Assembly (NCBI RefSeq): GCF_011684115.1
Contig: NZ_JAADJV010000009.1
Location: 1 to 33,266, forward strand
Direction: 5' to 3'
DNA: 33,266 nt
Source of the DNA: Rahnella aceris
GTDB taxonomy: Bacteria > Pseudomonadota > Gammaproteobacteria > Enterobacterales > Enterobacteriaceae
Below are positions 8,110-22,000 of the stretch, piece by piece. The position numbers were made by a program, and so were the translations under genes. Every line of letters starts with the position of its first letter. Position 1 is the stretch's first letter. The notes under the pieces are model-generated. The model saw only the letters and a program-made list of their open reading frames with translations. It was not told where the DNA came from and searched no databases.

Positions 8110-8625
8110 ATGCTAAATCGTCTGGAAAGACTGACCCAACGCGTTGGTGGCAGTAATGAGTTAGTGGATCAATGGCTGCACGCACGCAAAGAACTGCTGG
8201 TTTCGTACTGCACTTTCGTCGGTCTGAAACCCAATAAAGAAAAACATACACCTTTGAATGAAAAGGCGCTGGACAGTTTTTGCCATCATCTGGTCGACTA
8301 TCTTTCTGCCGGGCATTTTCATCTCTATCCACGCATCATTGAAGAAGTCGATGGCGCAGGCAGCCCGAAAAAAGTACAGGCGGCAAAAATCTACCCTGCT
8401 CTGGAGCTGAATACTGAAGCTATCATGGCTTTCCATGACAGTTACACAGAAACTGATATTGACGATGACAATGCTTTCGCGTTTCACTATGCATTATCGG
8501 ATATCGGTGAGGCATTAGATGCCCGTTTTCAACTGGAAGATCAATTAATTATCATGGCTTTTGAGCCTGCCCCGGAGAGTGTGCCACCTTCGGAAAATGA
8601 GCCTGATCTCGCCAGACCGGCTTAA
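8110..8625 (+). CDS. rsd: Rsd, sigma-70 anti-sigma factor
   Basis: Binds the housekeeping sigma factor RpoD in slow-growing or stationary cells, favouring alternative sigmas, and belongs to the Rsd/AlgQ family. The 171 residues include conserved blocks [43 protein letters not shown] and [19 protein letters not shown]. The frame opens 7 codons earlier, but the ATG at 8110 gives the family N-terminus and has GGAG at 8100-8103. E. coli Rsd has 158 residues; this one has an extra Pro/Glu-rich tail (after LIIMAF). It diverges from nudC and precedes the thi operon. Confidence 0.94.
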   Translation: MLNRLERLTQRVGGSNELVDQWLHARKELLVSYCTFVGLKPNKEKHTPLNEKALDSFCHHLVDYLSAGHFHLYPRIIEEVDGAGSPKKVQAAKIYPALELNTEAIMAFHDSYTETDIDDDNAFAFHYALSDIGEALDARFQLEDQLIIMAFEPAPESVPPSENEPDLARPA

Positions 8626-8641
8626 CACGTTGCCACAATAA

Positions 8642-8660
8642 AACCCTGCTCAGGGTTATG
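8642..8660 (+). terminator. Probable rsd terminator
   Basis: AACCCT (8642-8647) pairs with AGGGTT (8652-8657) around GCTC, 16 nt after the rsd stop. A TTTT tract follows only after ATGG, so the terminator is of moderate strength. Confidence 0.5.
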
Positions 8661-8667
8661 GTTTTAC

Positions 8668-8703
8668 TTGTAGTTTAAAAAAACGCCTCCTATATTGAGG
8701 CTT
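8668..8703 (+). promoter_or_regulatory. Probable thiC operon promoter
   Basis: TTGTAG (8668-8673) and TATATT (8691-8696) are separated by 17 bp, giving a start at about 8702-8704, exactly where the riboswitch P1 stem begins. The -10 lies inside a small inverted repeat, GCCTC (8685-8689) with GAGGC (8697-8701). Confidence 0.6.
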
Positions 8704-8815
8704 CTTGTCGGAGTGCCTAGCGCATAATTTTCTGTTGAGAATTACGCCAGGCTGAGACCGTTAATTCGGGATCCGCGGAACCTGATCGGGTTAGTACCCG
8801 CGAAGGGAACAAGAG
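8702..8815 (+). ncRNA. TPP riboswitch (THI element)
   Basis: The thiamine-pyrophosphate aptamer is recognised by its conserved segments: TCGGAGTGCC (8708-8717), GGCTGAGACCG (8750-8760), GGAACCTGATC (8777-8787) and GCGAAGGGAA (8800-8809), closed by CTTGT/ACAAG as P1. Compared with the E. coli thiC aptamer there is an extra 25-30 nt arm (about 8720-8747), corresponding to an optional stem of the family. TPP binding in E. coli thiC blocks ribosome access and promotes Rho termination. The expression platform here should lie in the 132 nt before thiC; no strong intrinsic terminator is visible there. Confidence 0.95.
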
Positions 8816-8857
8816 TAATGTTATGCGTTCAGCGCAATCAGGCATCTGCCTGCATAA

Positions 8858-11554
<2,697 letters not shown>

Positions 11555-11562
<8 letters not shown>

Positions 11563-12304
11563 CGATGCGGCTTTTATGCGCTACAGCCGCCAGTTGATGC
11601 TGGAGGAATTCGGTCCGCTGGCACAGGAAAAATTACAGGCGGCGAAAGTACTGATTGTCGGCCTTGGTGGCCTCGGCTCTCCCGCAGCCTTGTACCTGGC
11701 AGCAGCAGGCGTAGGTAAGCTGATTCTGGCCGATGACGATCAATTGCATATCACCAATCTTCAGCGGCAAATCCTCTACCGTACGGCAGATCTCGATCAG
11801 CCCAAAGCCGTTCTGGCAAAGCGTGAACTGCTGCGCCTGAATCCGCTTTGCGAAGCGGTGGCCATCACGGAACGTCTGTCGGGAGAAGCATTGACCCGTG
11901 CCGTATCGGACGCCGATATCGTTCTGGATTGCAGCGATAACATGGAAACCCGGCATGCAGTTAATAAAGTTTGTGTGGATGCCGGTAAAACCTTGATCAG
12001 CGGCAGCGCCGTCGGATTCAGCGGACAACTTCTGGTTATTGAAGCCCCTTACGCTCACGGTTGTTACGCCTGTTTATATCCGGATCAGGAAACCGTACAG
12101 CGCAACTGCCGTACATCCGGCGTGCTCGGCCCGGTGGTCGGTACCATTGGTACATTGCAGGCACTGGAAGCGCTGAAGATTCTGGCTGGTCTGCCTTCTG
12201 TACTGAGCGGCAAATTACGTCTGTTCGATGGAAAAACGCAAAACTGGCGTTCACTGCAACTCACGCGTTCATCTGCCTGTGCCATCTGCGGAGGCCACGT
12301 GTGA
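11555..12304 (+). CDS. thiF: ThiS adenylyltransferase
   Basis: E1-like enzyme that adenylates the C-terminus of ThiS so that sulfur can be loaded for thiazole formation. The 249-residue product has the nucleotide loop GLGGLGSP from 36, Arg71-type catalytic LQRQIL, and zinc pairs CYAC (170-173) and CAIC (242-245). Cys185 in RNCRT is the position that forms the acyl-disulfide with ThiS in E. coli. The frame is open 26 codons upstream, but the ATG at 11555 gives the family start ([13 protein letters not shown]). It overlaps thiE by 8 bases and thiS by 4. Confidence 0.96.
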
Positions 12305-12501
12305 ACATTCTGGTCAATGATGAACCACACCAATTCAGTCAACCGCTCACGTTACTAAACCTGCTCAATTTGCTGGCGTTAAACCCAGCAGGCAGCGCAC
12401 TGGCGGTTAACCAGGTCATTATCCCCCGTGATAACTGGCCAGCTCATTTACTGGAAGACGGTGATGAGATCTTGCTCTTTCAGGCGATAGCCGGAGGCTG
12501 A
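12301..12501 (+). CDS. thiS: Sulfur carrier protein ThiS
   Basis: Ubiquitin-like protein whose C-terminal glycine carries sulfur as thiocarboxylate to the thiazole synthase. It has 66 residues, the same as E. coli ThiS, starts [12 protein letters not shown] and ends in the essential FQAIAGG. The start is a GTG overlapping the thiF stop (GTGA), so an ATG-only search would miss it. It lies between its activator thiF and its acceptor thiG (one base between thiS stop and thiG start). Confidence 0.96.
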   Translation: MNILVNDEPHQFSQPLTLLNLLNLLALNPAGSALAVNQVIIPRDNWPAHLLEDGDEILLFQAIAGG

Positions 12502-12502
12502 C

Positions 12503-13282
12503 ATGTTAAAAATTGCTGATACCACATTCACGTCGCACCTTTTTACCGGAACAGGAAAATTCGCCAGTCCGGCGTTGATGCAACAGGCGCTTGAAGCATC
12601 TGGCTCTCAGCTGGTGACTATGGCGATGAAACGCATCGATCTGCGTCGCGGAGGTGATGATATTCTGTCTCCTCTGCAACAGCTCGGCATCCGTTTGCTG
12701 CCCAATACATCGGGCGCTAAAACAGCTGAAGAGGCAGTATTTGCCGCACAACTGGCAAGAGAAGCACTGGGCACAAACTGGGTGAAACTTGAAATTCATC
12801 CCGACGTAAAATATCTGCTGCCCGATGCCGTTGAAACATTGAAAGCCGCAGAGATTCTGGTGAAACAGGGATTTGTTGTTTTGCCGTATTGCAGCGCAGA
12901 TCCGGTGCTGTGTAAACGTCTGGAAGAAGCGGGCTGCGCCGCCGTCATGCCGCTGGGTGCGCCGATCGGTTCCAATCAGGGGCTGCAAACCCGTGATTTT
13001 CTGCAAATCATCATCGAGCAGGCTCGCATTCCGGTCGTTGTTGATGCTGGCATTGGTGCACCAAGCCAGGCCGCTGAAGCGCTGGAAATGGGGGCCGATG
13101 CCGTGCTGGTCAATACGGCGATTGCTGTCGCAGGTGATCCGGTTGCTATGGCAACGGCATTCAGGCTGGCCGTTCAGGCTGGGATTATCGCCCGTCAAAG
13201 CGGATTAGGCGGCAGACAACGACACGCCAGCGCATCCAGCCCGCTGACCGGTTTCCTCAATACCTCGCAGGTGTTGTCATGA
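12503..13282 (+). CDS. thiG: Thiazole synthase
   Basis: Builds the thiazole phosphate from deoxyxylulose phosphate, dehydroglycine and ThiS-borne sulfur. The TIM-barrel of 259 residues has the Schiff-base lysine Lys95 in WVKLEIHPD, the phosphate-binding [10 protein letters not shown] and the segment [20 protein letters not shown]. Only one base separates it from thiS, and its stop overlaps the thiH start (ATGA), consistent with its complex with ThiH. GGAGG upstream of the start lies within the thiS 3' end. Confidence 0.98.
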   Translation: MLKIADTTFTSHLFTGTGKFASPALMQQALEASGSQLVTMAMKRIDLRRGGDDILSPLQQLGIRLLPNTSGAKTAEEAVFAAQLAREALGTNWVKLEIHPDVKYLLPDAVETLKAAEILVKQGFVVLPYCSADPVLCKRLEEAGCAAVMPLGAPIGSNQGLQTRDFLQIIIEQARIPVVVDAGIGAPSQAAEALEMGADAVLVNTAIAVAGDPVAMATAFRLAVQAGIIARQSGLGGRQRHASASSPLTGFLNTSQVLS

Positions 13283-14457
13283 ATAACTTCACAGATGTGT
13301 GGTCAACGCTGGACTGGGATGATATTTCACTGCGTATCAATAGCAAAACATCCCGTGATGTCGAACAGGCGCTCAGCCGCAACAAAATCAGTCGTGAAGA
13401 TTTCATGGCATTGATTTCTCCCGCCGCGCTGCCTTACCTGGAACCGATGGCGCAACGCGCGCAACAACTCACGCGCCAGCGATTCGGCAATACGGTGAAT
13501 TTCTTCGCGCCATTGTATTTATCCAATCTTTGCGCCAACGAATGTACGTATTGCGGCTTTTCGATGAGCAATAAAATCAAACGTAAAACGCTGGACGAAG
13601 ATGAAATCAGGCGGGAATGCGAAGCGCTGAATGCGCTGGGTTTCAAACATCTGTTGCTGGTCACCGGCGAACATAAGGGAAAGGTCGGCATGGACTATTT
13701 CCGCCGTCATTTCCCCGCGATCAGAAGCCATTTCGATTCACTGATGATTGAGGTTCAGCCGCTGCAACAGGAAGAATATGCTGAGCTGAAAACGCTGGGG
13801 CTGGATGGCGTGCTGGTTTATCAGGAAACCTATCACGCGCCTACCTATGCTTTGCATCATCTTCGCGGACAGAAACAGGATTTCTTCTGGCGGCTGGAAA
13901 CACCAGACCGGCTCGGGCGTGCGGGAATCGACAAAATCGGTTTGGGGGCGCTGTTCGGACTTTCTGGCAACTGGAGGACTGACAGCTATATGGTGGCCGA
14001 ACATTTGTTGTATCTGCAACAAACCTACTGGCAAAGTCGCTATTCGGTGGCGTTTCCAAGACTGCGACCTTGTACCGGTGGCATCGAACCGGCTTCCCTG
14101 CTGGAAGAAAATCAGCTGTTACAACTGATTTGCGCTTTCAGAATGCTCGCGTCGGATGTCGAGCTCTCACTGTCGACACGCGAATCCCCCTATTTCCGGG
14201 ATCACGTTATTCCGCTGGCGATCAACACTGTCAGTGCAGGATCTAAAACACAGCCCGGTGGCTATGCCGATAATCATCCTGAACTTGAACAATTTGCACC
14301 GCACGACAACCGTTCACCTCAGCACGTAGCGAACGCATTGACCCGAGCCGGGCTACAACCGGTCTGGAAAGACTGGGACAGTTTTTTGGGGCGCGTCTCG
14401 CAGGAAAATGTCGCCGGATGGCAAACAAGTAAACTCTCAGGAATGCAGATTCCATAA
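13279..14457 (+). CDS. thiH: Tyrosine lyase (dehydroglycine synthase)
   Basis: Radical-SAM enzyme that cleaves tyrosine to p-cresol and dehydroglycine, the glycine donor for thiazole. Of 392 residues (E. coli 377), the iron-sulfur motif CxxxCxxC lies at Cys85, Cys89 and Cys92 ([10 protein letters not shown]). Its presence instead of ThiO indicates the anaerobic-compatible route. Last gene of thiCEFSGH; a strong hairpin follows about 105 bases later. The extra C-terminal residues (about 15) end in SKLSGMQIP and look normal in composition. Confidence 0.97.
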   Translation: MNNFTDVWSTLDWDDISLRINSKTSRDVEQALSRNKISREDFMALISPAALPYLEPMAQRAQQLTRQRFGNTVNFFAPLYLSNLCANECTYCGFSMSNKIKRKTLDEDEIRRECEALNALGFKHLLLVTGEHKGKVGMDYFRRHFPAIRSHFDSLMIEVQPLQQEEYAELKTLGLDGVLVYQETYHAPTYALHHLRGQKQDFFWRLETPDRLGRAGIDKIGLGALFGLSGNWRTDSYMVAEHLLYLQQTYWQSRYSVAFPRLRPCTGGIEPASLLEENQLLQLICAFRMLASDVELSLSTRESPYFRDHVIPLAINTVSAGSKTQPGGYADNHPELEQFAPHDNRSPQHVANALTRAGLQPVWKDWDSFLGRVSQENVAGWQTSKLSGMQIP

Positions 14458-14561
14458 AGTAATTTTGCCCCTCGCACCAGCAGGCCAGGAGCATTAATGT
14501 GCTTTTGCCACTGCATATTCGCAACTGGCCGGCGCCACTCATCCCGGCGCTGCTTCCAAAT

Positions 14562-14608
14562 AGCCGGAACAGGTTATCGTCCAGTTCCCTGTTCCGGCTC
14601 CTCTTTTC
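14562..14608 (+). terminator. thi operon terminator
   Basis: A perfect 11-bp stem, AGCCGGAACAG (14562-14572) with CTGTTCCGGCT (14589-14599), encloses a 16-nt loop and is followed by CCTCTTTT. It ends the plus-strand thi operon just before the convergent rpoC terminator. Confidence 0.75.
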
Positions 14609-14636
14609 AGATCGTTTCAACTCGCACACTTCAGGC

Positions 14637-14665
14637 AAAAAAAAACCGCTCCCGAAGGAGCGGTT
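14637..14665 (-). terminator. rpoBC intrinsic terminator
   Basis: On the minus strand AACCGCTCC pairs with GGAGCGGTT around TTCG and runs into nine Ts (14645-14637). It lies 24 bases after the rpoC stop and ends the ribosomal protein-polymerase operon. Confidence 0.95.
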
Positions 14666-14688
14666 CTATGCGTTTCGACAGAAGACGA

Positions 14689-17600
14689 TTAATCGTCGCT
14701 GTTACCGAAACCTGCGTTCAGCAGTTCAGCCAGGTTAGCCGTTGCTTCATCCGCGCTGACTTGCGGTACAACTGGCACTTCGCCTTGTGCTTTACGGCGT
14801 GCACGATCCTGGTGATAAGCGTAACCGGTACCGGCTGGGATCAGACGGCCAACGATAACGTTCTCTTTCAGGCCACGCAGTTCATCACGTTTACCCGCAA
14901 CAGCGGCTTCGGTAAGAACGCGCGTGGTTTCCTGGAACGACGCTGCAGAGATGAAGGATTCGGTCGCCAAAGAGGCTTTGGTGATACCGAGCAGATCACG
15001 GGTAAAGGTCGCCGTGATTTTGCCTTCAGCTTCCAGCTGGCGGTTAGCGATTTTAACGCGAGACATTTCTGCCTGCTCGCCTTCCAGGAAGTCAGTGCCA
15101 CCAGCGCTAACGATGGTGCCTTTACGCAACATCTGACGAACGATAACTTCGATGTGTTTATCGTTAATCTTAACGCCTTGCAGACGGTAAACTTCCTGCA
15201 CTTCGTTGGTGATGTAGCGGGTAACCGCGTGAACACCACGTAAACGCAGAATGTCGTGCGGAGACTCAGGGCCGTCAGATACGACGTCACCACGTTCCAC
15301 AACTTCGCCTTCGAACACGTTCAGCTGACGCCATTTAGGAATCATTTCTTCGTAAGCATCGCTGCCATCCAACGGAGAAATTACCAGACGACGTTTGCCT
15401 TTGGTTTCTTTACCGAAGGAGATGATCCCGCTGATTTCAGCAAGGATTGCAGGCTCTTTCGGACGACGTGCTTCGAACAGATCAGCAACGCGTGGCAGAC
15501 CACCGGTGATGTCCTTGGTACCGCCGGATTCCTGAGGAATACGCGCCAGGGTGTCACCAGAGTGGATCTGAGTACCATCTTCCAGCTGAACAATCGCTTT
15601 ACCAGGCAGGAAGTATTGAGCAGGCATATCAGTACCTGGGATCAATACGTCGTCGCCTTTAGCATCAACGATTTTCAGTGCAGGACGCAGGTCTTTACCG
15701 CTACCGGTACGCTCTGCAGAGTCCAGAACCACCAGAGAAGACAAACCGGTCAGGTCGTCGGTCTGGCGGGTAATGGTCTGAGTATCCACCATATCGGCAA
15801 AGCGAATGAAACCACTCACTTCACTGATAACTGGCATGGTGTGCGGATCCCAGTTAGCCACGGTTTCGCCGCCGTTAACAGATGCGCCATCACCTTTGCC
15901 CATCACGGAACCGTAAGGCACTTTATAGCTTTCTTTGGTACGACCGAATTCGTCGATCAATTTCAGCTCAGTGTTACGGGAAGTGATAACCAGTTTGCCG
16001 TTAGAGTTGCTAACATGCTTGTGGTTGCTCAGCTTAATGGTACCGGTGTTCTTAACCTGAATGCTGGATTCTGCTGCCGCACGAGATGCCGCACCACCGA
16101 TGTGGAACGTACGCATCGTCAGCTGGGTACCCGGCTCACCGATGGACTGTGCTGCAATAACACCGATCGCTTCACCTTTGTTGATGATGTGACCACGTGC
16201 CAGGTCGCGACCGTAGCAGTTTGCACACACACCAAAGTCGGTTTCGCAACTTACGACTGAACGTACTTTCACACTGTCGACAGAGTTCTCTTCTAACAGA
16301 TCACACGTCTTCTCGTGAAGCAGGGTGTTACGTGGAACCAGGATATCCGCCGTACCCGGCTTGAGGATATCTTCTGCAGTCACACGACCCAGCACACGTT
16401 CACGCAGTGGTTCTTTAACGTCGCCACCTTCGATGACAGGAGTCATCATGATGCCTTCGTGAGTACCACAGTCGTCTTCGGTCACGACCAGATCCTGTGC
16501 CACGTCAACCAGACGACGGGTCAGATAACCGGAGTTAGCCGTTTTCAGTGCGGTATCCGCCAAACCTTTACGAGCACCGTGAGTAGAGATGAAGTACTGG
16601 AGTACGTTCAGACCTTCACGGAAGTTCGCGGTGATTGGCGTTTCAATGATGGAACCATCTGGTTTCGCCATCAGGCCACGCATACCAGCCAGCTGACGAA
16701 TCTGTGCAGCAGAACCACGCGCACCGGAGTCGGCCATCATAAAGATACTGTTGAAGGAAACCTGCTGTTCAACAACACCGTCACGGTTGACGACGTCTTC
16801 AACAGACAAGTTTTCCATCATTGCCTTAGCAACACGTTCGTTGGCCGCAGCCCAGATGTCGATCACTTTGTTATAGCGTTCGCCAGCAGTGACCAGACCA
16901 GACTGGAACTGTTCCTGGATTTCAGCAACTTCGGTTTCTGCTTCTTCGATGATCTCTGCTTTCTTCGCAGGGATTACCATGTCATCGATACCTACTGACG
17001 CGCCTGAACGGGCAGCGTAAGCAAAACCGGTGTACATGATCTGGTCAGCAAAAATAACGGTCGGCTTCAGGCCCAAAATGCGGTAACAGGTGTTCAGCAT
17101 TTTGGAGATAGCTTTTTTGCCCAGAGGCTGGTTGACGATCGAGAACGGCAGACCTTTTGGCACGATCATCCACAGGATGGCGCGACCGACAGTCGTGTCG
17201 ATAATCGACGTCTTGTGCGTAACTTCGCCTTCGGTATTTTTGATCTCTTCGGTGATACGCACTTTGACACGCGCATGCAGAGAGGCCAGACCGCCGCGAT
17301 AAATACGCTCAGCTTCTTTAGGACCAGTCAGAACCATGCCTTCGCCTTTGGCGTTAACACAGTCACGGGTCATATAGTACAGACCCAATACAACGTCCTG
17401 AGAAGGAACGATGATTGGCTCGCCGTTCGCAGGTGACAGGATGTTGTTGGTAGACATCATCAACGCACGCGCTTCCAGCTGGGCTTCCAGCGTCAACGGT
17501 ACGTGAACAGCCATCTGGTCACCATCGAAGTCGGCGTTATATGCCGCACAAACCAGCGGGTGCAGCTGGATTGCTTTACCTTCGATCAGAACCGGTTCAA

Positions 17601-18909
17601 ACGCCTGGATGCCCAAACGGTGCAGGGTTGGTGCACGGTTCAGCAGTACCGGGTGTTCGCGGATAACTTCGTCCAGGATATCCCAAACGACAGCTTCTTC
17701 GCGCTCAACCATTTTCTTAGCGGCTTTGATGGTGGTGGCCAGGCCACGCAGTTCCAGCTTGCCGTAAATGAACGGTTTGAACAGTTCCAGTGCCATTTTC
17801 TTCGGCAGACCACACTGGTGCAGACGCAGGTATGGACCTACGGTGATAACGGAACGACCCGAGTAGTCGACACGTTTACCCAGCAGGTTCTGACGGAAAC
17901 GACCCTGTTTACCTTTAATCATGTCTGCCAGAGATTTCAGCGGACGCTTGTTAGAGCCGGTGATTGCACGACCGCGACGGCCGTTATCCAGCAAAGCATC
18001 TACCGCTTCTTGCAGCATACGTTTTTCGTTACGTACGATGATGTCTGGCGCAGCCAGATCCAGCAGGCGTTTCAGACGGTTGTTACGGTTGATAACGCGA
18101 CGATACAGATCGTTCAGATCTGACGTTGCGAAACGGCCGCCGTCCAACGGAACCAATGGACGCAAGTCTGGCGGCAGTACCGGCAACACAGTCAGGATCA
18201 TCCACTCTGGTTTGTTACCAGACTGAACGAACGCTTCCAGCAGCTTGATACGCTTGGTCAGCTTCTTACGTTTGGTTTCGGAGTTGGTTTCGTTCAACTC
18301 TTCACGCAGTTGCTCGCACTCTGCTTCCAGGTCCATGTTTTTCAACAGAGCCTGAATTGCTTCCGCACCCATCTTCGCGTCGAACTCATCACCAAACTCT
18401 TCCAACGCATCCAGATACTGCTCTTCAGTCAGGATCTGGCGTTTTTCGAGGTTAGTCATGCCGCCTTCGATAACCACATAGGATTCGAAGTACAGAACAC
18501 GTTCGATGTCACGCAGTGGCATATCCAGCAGCAAACCGATGCGCGATGGCAGCGATTTCAGGAACCAGATGTGTGCAGTCGGGGAAGCCAGTTCGATGTG
18601 GCCCATACGCTCACGGCGTACTTTAGTCTGGGTCACTTCAACGCCGCACTTCTCGCAGATCACGCCGCGATGTTTTAAACGCTTGTACTTACCGCACAGG
18701 CATTCGTAGTCTTTTACTGGTCCGAAAATACGGGCACAGAAAAGGCCGTCACGTTCTGGTTTGAACGTACGGTAGTTAATGGTTTCTGGCTTCTTAACTT
18801 CACCAAAAGACCAAGAACGGATCATGTCTGGCGATGCCAGAGCAATTTTGATCGCATCAAACTCTTCGGTCTTAGTTTGCGCTTTCAGAAACTTTAGTAA
18901 GTCTTTCAC
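14689..18909 (-). CDS. rpoC: RNA polymerase beta' subunit
   Basis: Largest subunit of RNA polymerase, holding half of the active site. The 1406 residues compare with 1407 in E. coli. The N-terminal zinc site has Cys70, Cys72, Cys85 and Cys88. The catalytic magnesium loop NADFDGDQ is near 458-465. The second zinc site is [15 protein letters not shown] with an upstream cysteine, and the bridge-helix and trigger-loop segments appear intact ([30 protein letters not shown]). The start codon is GTG at 18909 with GGGAG upstream, as in E. coli. It lies 91 nt after rpoB. Confidence 0.99.
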   Translation of the reverse strand: MKDLLKFLKAQTKTEEFDAIKIALASPDMIRSWSFGEVKKPETINYRTFKPERDGLFCARIFGPVKDYECLCGKYKRLKHRGVICEKCGVEVTQTKVRRERMGHIELASPTAHIWFLKSLPSRIGLLLDMPLRDIERVLYFESYVVIEGGMTNLEKRQILTEEQYLDALEEFGDEFDAKMGAEAIQALLKNMDLEAECEQLREELNETNSETKRKKLTKRIKLLEAFVQSGNKPEWMILTVLPVLPPDLRPLVPLDGGRFATSDLNDLYRRVINRNNRLKRLLDLAAPDIIVRNEKRMLQEAVDALLDNGRRGRAITGSNKRPLKSLADMIKGKQGRFRQNLLGKRVDYSGRSVITVGPYLRLHQCGLPKKMALELFKPFIYGKLELRGLATTIKAAKKMVEREEAVVWDILDEVIREHPVLLNRAPTLHRLGIQAFEPVLIEGKAIQLHPLVCAAYNADFDGDQMAVHVPLTLEAQLEARALMMSTNNILSPANGEPIIVPSQDVVLGLYYMTRDCVNAKGEGMVLTGPKEAERIYRGGLASLHARVKVRITEEIKNTEGEVTHKTSIIDTTVGRAILWMIVPKGLPFSIVNQPLGKKAISKMLNTCYRILGLKPTVIFADQIMYTGFAYAARSGASVGIDDMVIPAKKAEIIEEAETEVAEIQEQFQSGLVTAGERYNKVIDIWAAANERVAKAMMENLSVEDVVNRDGVVEQQVSFNSIFMMADSGARGSAAQIRQLAGMRGLMAKPDGSIIETPITANFREGLNVLQYFISTHGARKGLADTALKTANSGYLTRRLVDVAQDLVVTEDDCGTHEGIMMTPVIEGGDVKEPLRERVLGRVTAEDILKPGTADILVPRNTLLHEKTCDLLEENSVDSVKVRSVVSCETDFGVCANCYGRDLARGHIINKGEAIGVIAAQSIGEPGTQLTMRTFHIGGAASRAAAESSIQVKNTGTIKLSNHKHVSNSNGKLVITSRNTELKLIDEFGRTKESYKVPYGSVMGKGDGASVNGGETVANWDPHTMPVISEVSGFIRFADMVDTQTITRQTDDLTGLSSLVVLDSAERTGSGKDLRPALKIVDAKGDDVLIPGTDMPAQYFLPGKAIVQLEDGTQIHSGDTLARIPQESGGTKDITGGLPRVADLFEARRPKEPAILAEISGIISFGKETKGKRRLVISPLDGSDAYEEMIPKWRQLNVFEGEVVERGDVVSDGPESPHDILRLRGVHAVTRYITNEVQEVYRLQGVKINDKHIEVIVRQMLRKGTIVSAGGTDFLEGEQAEMSRVKIANRQLEAEGKITATFTRDLLGITKASLATESFISAASFQETTRVLTEAAVAGKRDELRGLKENVIVGRLIPAGTGYAYHQDRARRKAQGEVPVVPQVSADEATANLAELLNAGFGNSDD

Positions 18910-18939
18910 GGATTGGCTCCCGTCGGGTTAGACCTGTTA

Positions 18940-18974
18940 GGCACCTGGTCTGTATTGATTAACAGGCAGGTGCC
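18940..18974 (-). repeat. Hairpin between rpoB and rpoC
   Basis: GGCACCTG (18940-18947) and CAGGTGCC (18967-18974) form a perfect 8-bp stem over a 19-nt loop in the 91-nt gap. There is no T-tract. It may stabilise or process the message. Confidence 0.4.
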
Positions 18975-19000
18975 CCTGTGATCAGTGCGAATTCGAGTAC

Positions 19001-22000
19001 TTACTCGTCTTCCAGCTCGATGTTGATACCCAGAGAACGGATTTCTTTCAACAGTACGTTGAAGGATTCCGGCATGCCTGGTTCCATACGATGATCGCCA
19101 TCTACGATGTTTTTATACATCTTAGTACGGCCATTCACGTCATCGGACTTAACAGTCAGCATTTCCTGCAGGGTATATGCGGCACCATATGCTTCCAGTG
19201 CCCACACTTCCATCTCACCGAAGCGCTGACCACCGAACTGAGCTTTACCACCCAGCGGCTGCTGAGTAACAAGGCTGTAAGAACCGGTAGAACGCGCGTG
19301 CATCTTATCGTCAACAAGGTGGTTCAGTTTCAGCATGTACATGTAGCCGACGGTAACCTGACGCTCGAATTGCTCGCCGGTACGGCCGTCAAACAGTGTG
19401 ATCTGACCAGAGGTTGGGATTCCGCCCATTTCAAGCAGTTGCTTGATCTCTGTCTCTTTCGCACCGTCGAAGACTGGTGTCGCGATTGGCATACCTTTTT
19501 TCAGGTTCTCAGCCAGACGCAATACTTCGTCATCGGTAAAGGTGGTCAGATCCACTTTCTGACGTACGTCGTCGCCCAGATCATAGGCACGCTGGATGAA
19601 CTCGCGCAGCTTAGAAACTTCTTCCTGTTTCTTCAGCATGGCATTGATTTTTTCACCAATACCTTTCGCGGCCATACCCAGGTGGGTTTCCAAAATCTGA
19701 CCAATGTTCATACGTGATGGAACGCCCAGCGGGTTCAGTACGATATCAACAGGAGTCCCGTTTTCATCGTAAGGCATATCTTCGATCGGGTTGATCTTGG
19801 AGATAACACCTTTGTTACCGTGGCGGCCTGCCATTTTGTCACCAGGCTGGATTTGACGTTTAACGGCCAAATACACTTTAACGATTTTCAGCACACCTGG
19901 TGCCAGATCATCGCCCTGAGTGATTTTACGACGCTTAGCTTCGAGTTTTTTCTCAAACTCGGATTTCAGTTCGTCGTACTGTTCAGCAAGCTGTTCCAAC
20001 TGATTCTGTTTGTCTTCGTCAGTCAGTGACAGTTCTAACCAACGATCGCGAGGCAATTTGCCCAGCTTGTCAGCTTCAACACCGCCAGCAACCAGCGCAG
20101 ACTGGATACGTGCAAACAGACCGGCTTCCAGGATCTGCAGTTCTTCAGTCAGGTCTTTCTTCGCCTGCTTCAGCTGCATCTCTTCGATTTCCAACGCACG
20201 CTTGTCTTTTTCCACGCCATCGCGGGTGAAGACTTGCACGTCGATAACCGTACCGGACACGCCGTTTGGTACACGCAGAGAAGAGTCTTTAACGTCAGAC
20301 GCTTTCTCACCGAAGATCGCACGCAGCAGTTTCTCTTCCGGCGTCAGCTGGGTTTCGCCTTTAGGCGTTACCTTACCCACCAGAATGTCACCACCGGTCA
20401 CTTCAGCACCGATATAAACGATACCGGATTCATCCAGTTTGGAGAGCGCAGCTTCACCCACGTTAGGGATGTCAGCGGTGATCTCTTCAGGCCCTAACTT
20501 GGTGTCACGGGACACACATGCCAGTTCCTGGATATGGATGGTCGTGAAGCGGTCTTCCTGCACAACACGTTCGGAGACCAAGATGGAGTCTTCGAAGTTG
20601 TAACCGTTCCAAGGCATGAACGCGACACGCATGTTCTGACCCAGAGCCAGTTCGCCAAGATCTGTAGACGGACCATCTGCCAGCACGTCGCCGCGCTCGA
20701 TTGGCTCGCCCAGATTCACACACGGCATCTGGTTGATGCAGGTGTTCTGGTTAGAACGGGTGTATTTGGTCAGGTTATAAATGTCGATACCTGCTTCGCC
20801 CGGGTACATCTCTTCTTCGTTAACACGAATAACGATACGGGATGCATCCACGTACTGAACAATACCGCCACGTTTGGCTACGGCAGTAACACCGGAGTCA
20901 ACTGCTACAGCACGTTCCATACCAGTACCTACCAGCGGCTTATCAGCGCGCAGAGTCGGAACTGCCTGACGTTGCATGTTCGCACCCATCAATGCACGGT
21001 TGGCGTCATCGTGTTCCAGGAATGGAATCAATGAAGCACCAACGGATACAACCTGTTGGGTGGAAACGTCCATGTAGTCAACCTGATCGCGGCTGAAGAG
21101 GCTTGATTCGCCTTTGCTACGACAAGTGACTAGGTCTTCAATGAAGCGCCCTTCTTCGTCCAGGTTGGAGTTCGCCTGAGCGATTACGAAGTTGCCTTCT
21201 TCAATGGCAGACAGATAGTTGATTTCATCAGTCACCAGACCATCACGCACGCGACGGTAAGGGGTTTCCAGGAAACCGTACTCATTGGTCTGTGCATAGA
21301 CAGACAAGGAGTTGATCAGACCGATGTTTGGACCTTCTGGCGTTTCGATTGGACATACGCGGCCGTAGTGAGTCGGGTGTACGTCTCGAACTTCAAAGCC
21401 AGCACGTTCACGGGTCAAACCGCCCGGGCCCAATGCAGAGATACGACGCTTGTGCGTGATCTCGGACAACGGGTTGTTCTGGTCCATAAATTGTGACAGC
21501 TGGCTTGAGCCGAAGAATTCTTTCACCGCAGCCGAAATCGGCTTAGCGTTGATCATATCCTGAGGCATCAGTGTGTCGAGGTCGCCCAGAGACAGACGCT
21601 CTTTAACAGCACGCTCAACACGAACCAGACCAACACGGAATTGGTTTTCAGCCATTTCGCCGACGGAACGAATACGACGGTTGCCCAAGTGGTCGATATC
21701 ATCCACTTCGCCCTGGCCGTTACGAATGCCGATCAGCTTTTTCATTACCTGAATGATGTCGTCTTTGCTCAGGATACCTGAACCTTCGATTTCATCACGC
21801 AACAGAGAACGGTTGAACTTCATACGACCTACAGCAGACAGGTCGTAACGATCTTCAGAGAAGAACAGGTTCTCAAACAGGCTTTCCGCCGCTTCACGCG
21901 TTGGTGGCTCACCAGGACGCATCATTCGGTAGATCTCAACCAGTGCGCTCAGGCGATCGCTGGTTGGGTCGACGCGAATGGTCTCGGACATGTACGCGCC

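Noticed and set aside
15256..16260. 334-residue ORF opposite rpoC, and similar long plus-strand ORFs across 14497-22400
   Set aside because: They are antisense shadows of rpoB and rpoC, whose codon bias leaves opposite frames open; the proteins lack any recognisable domain.
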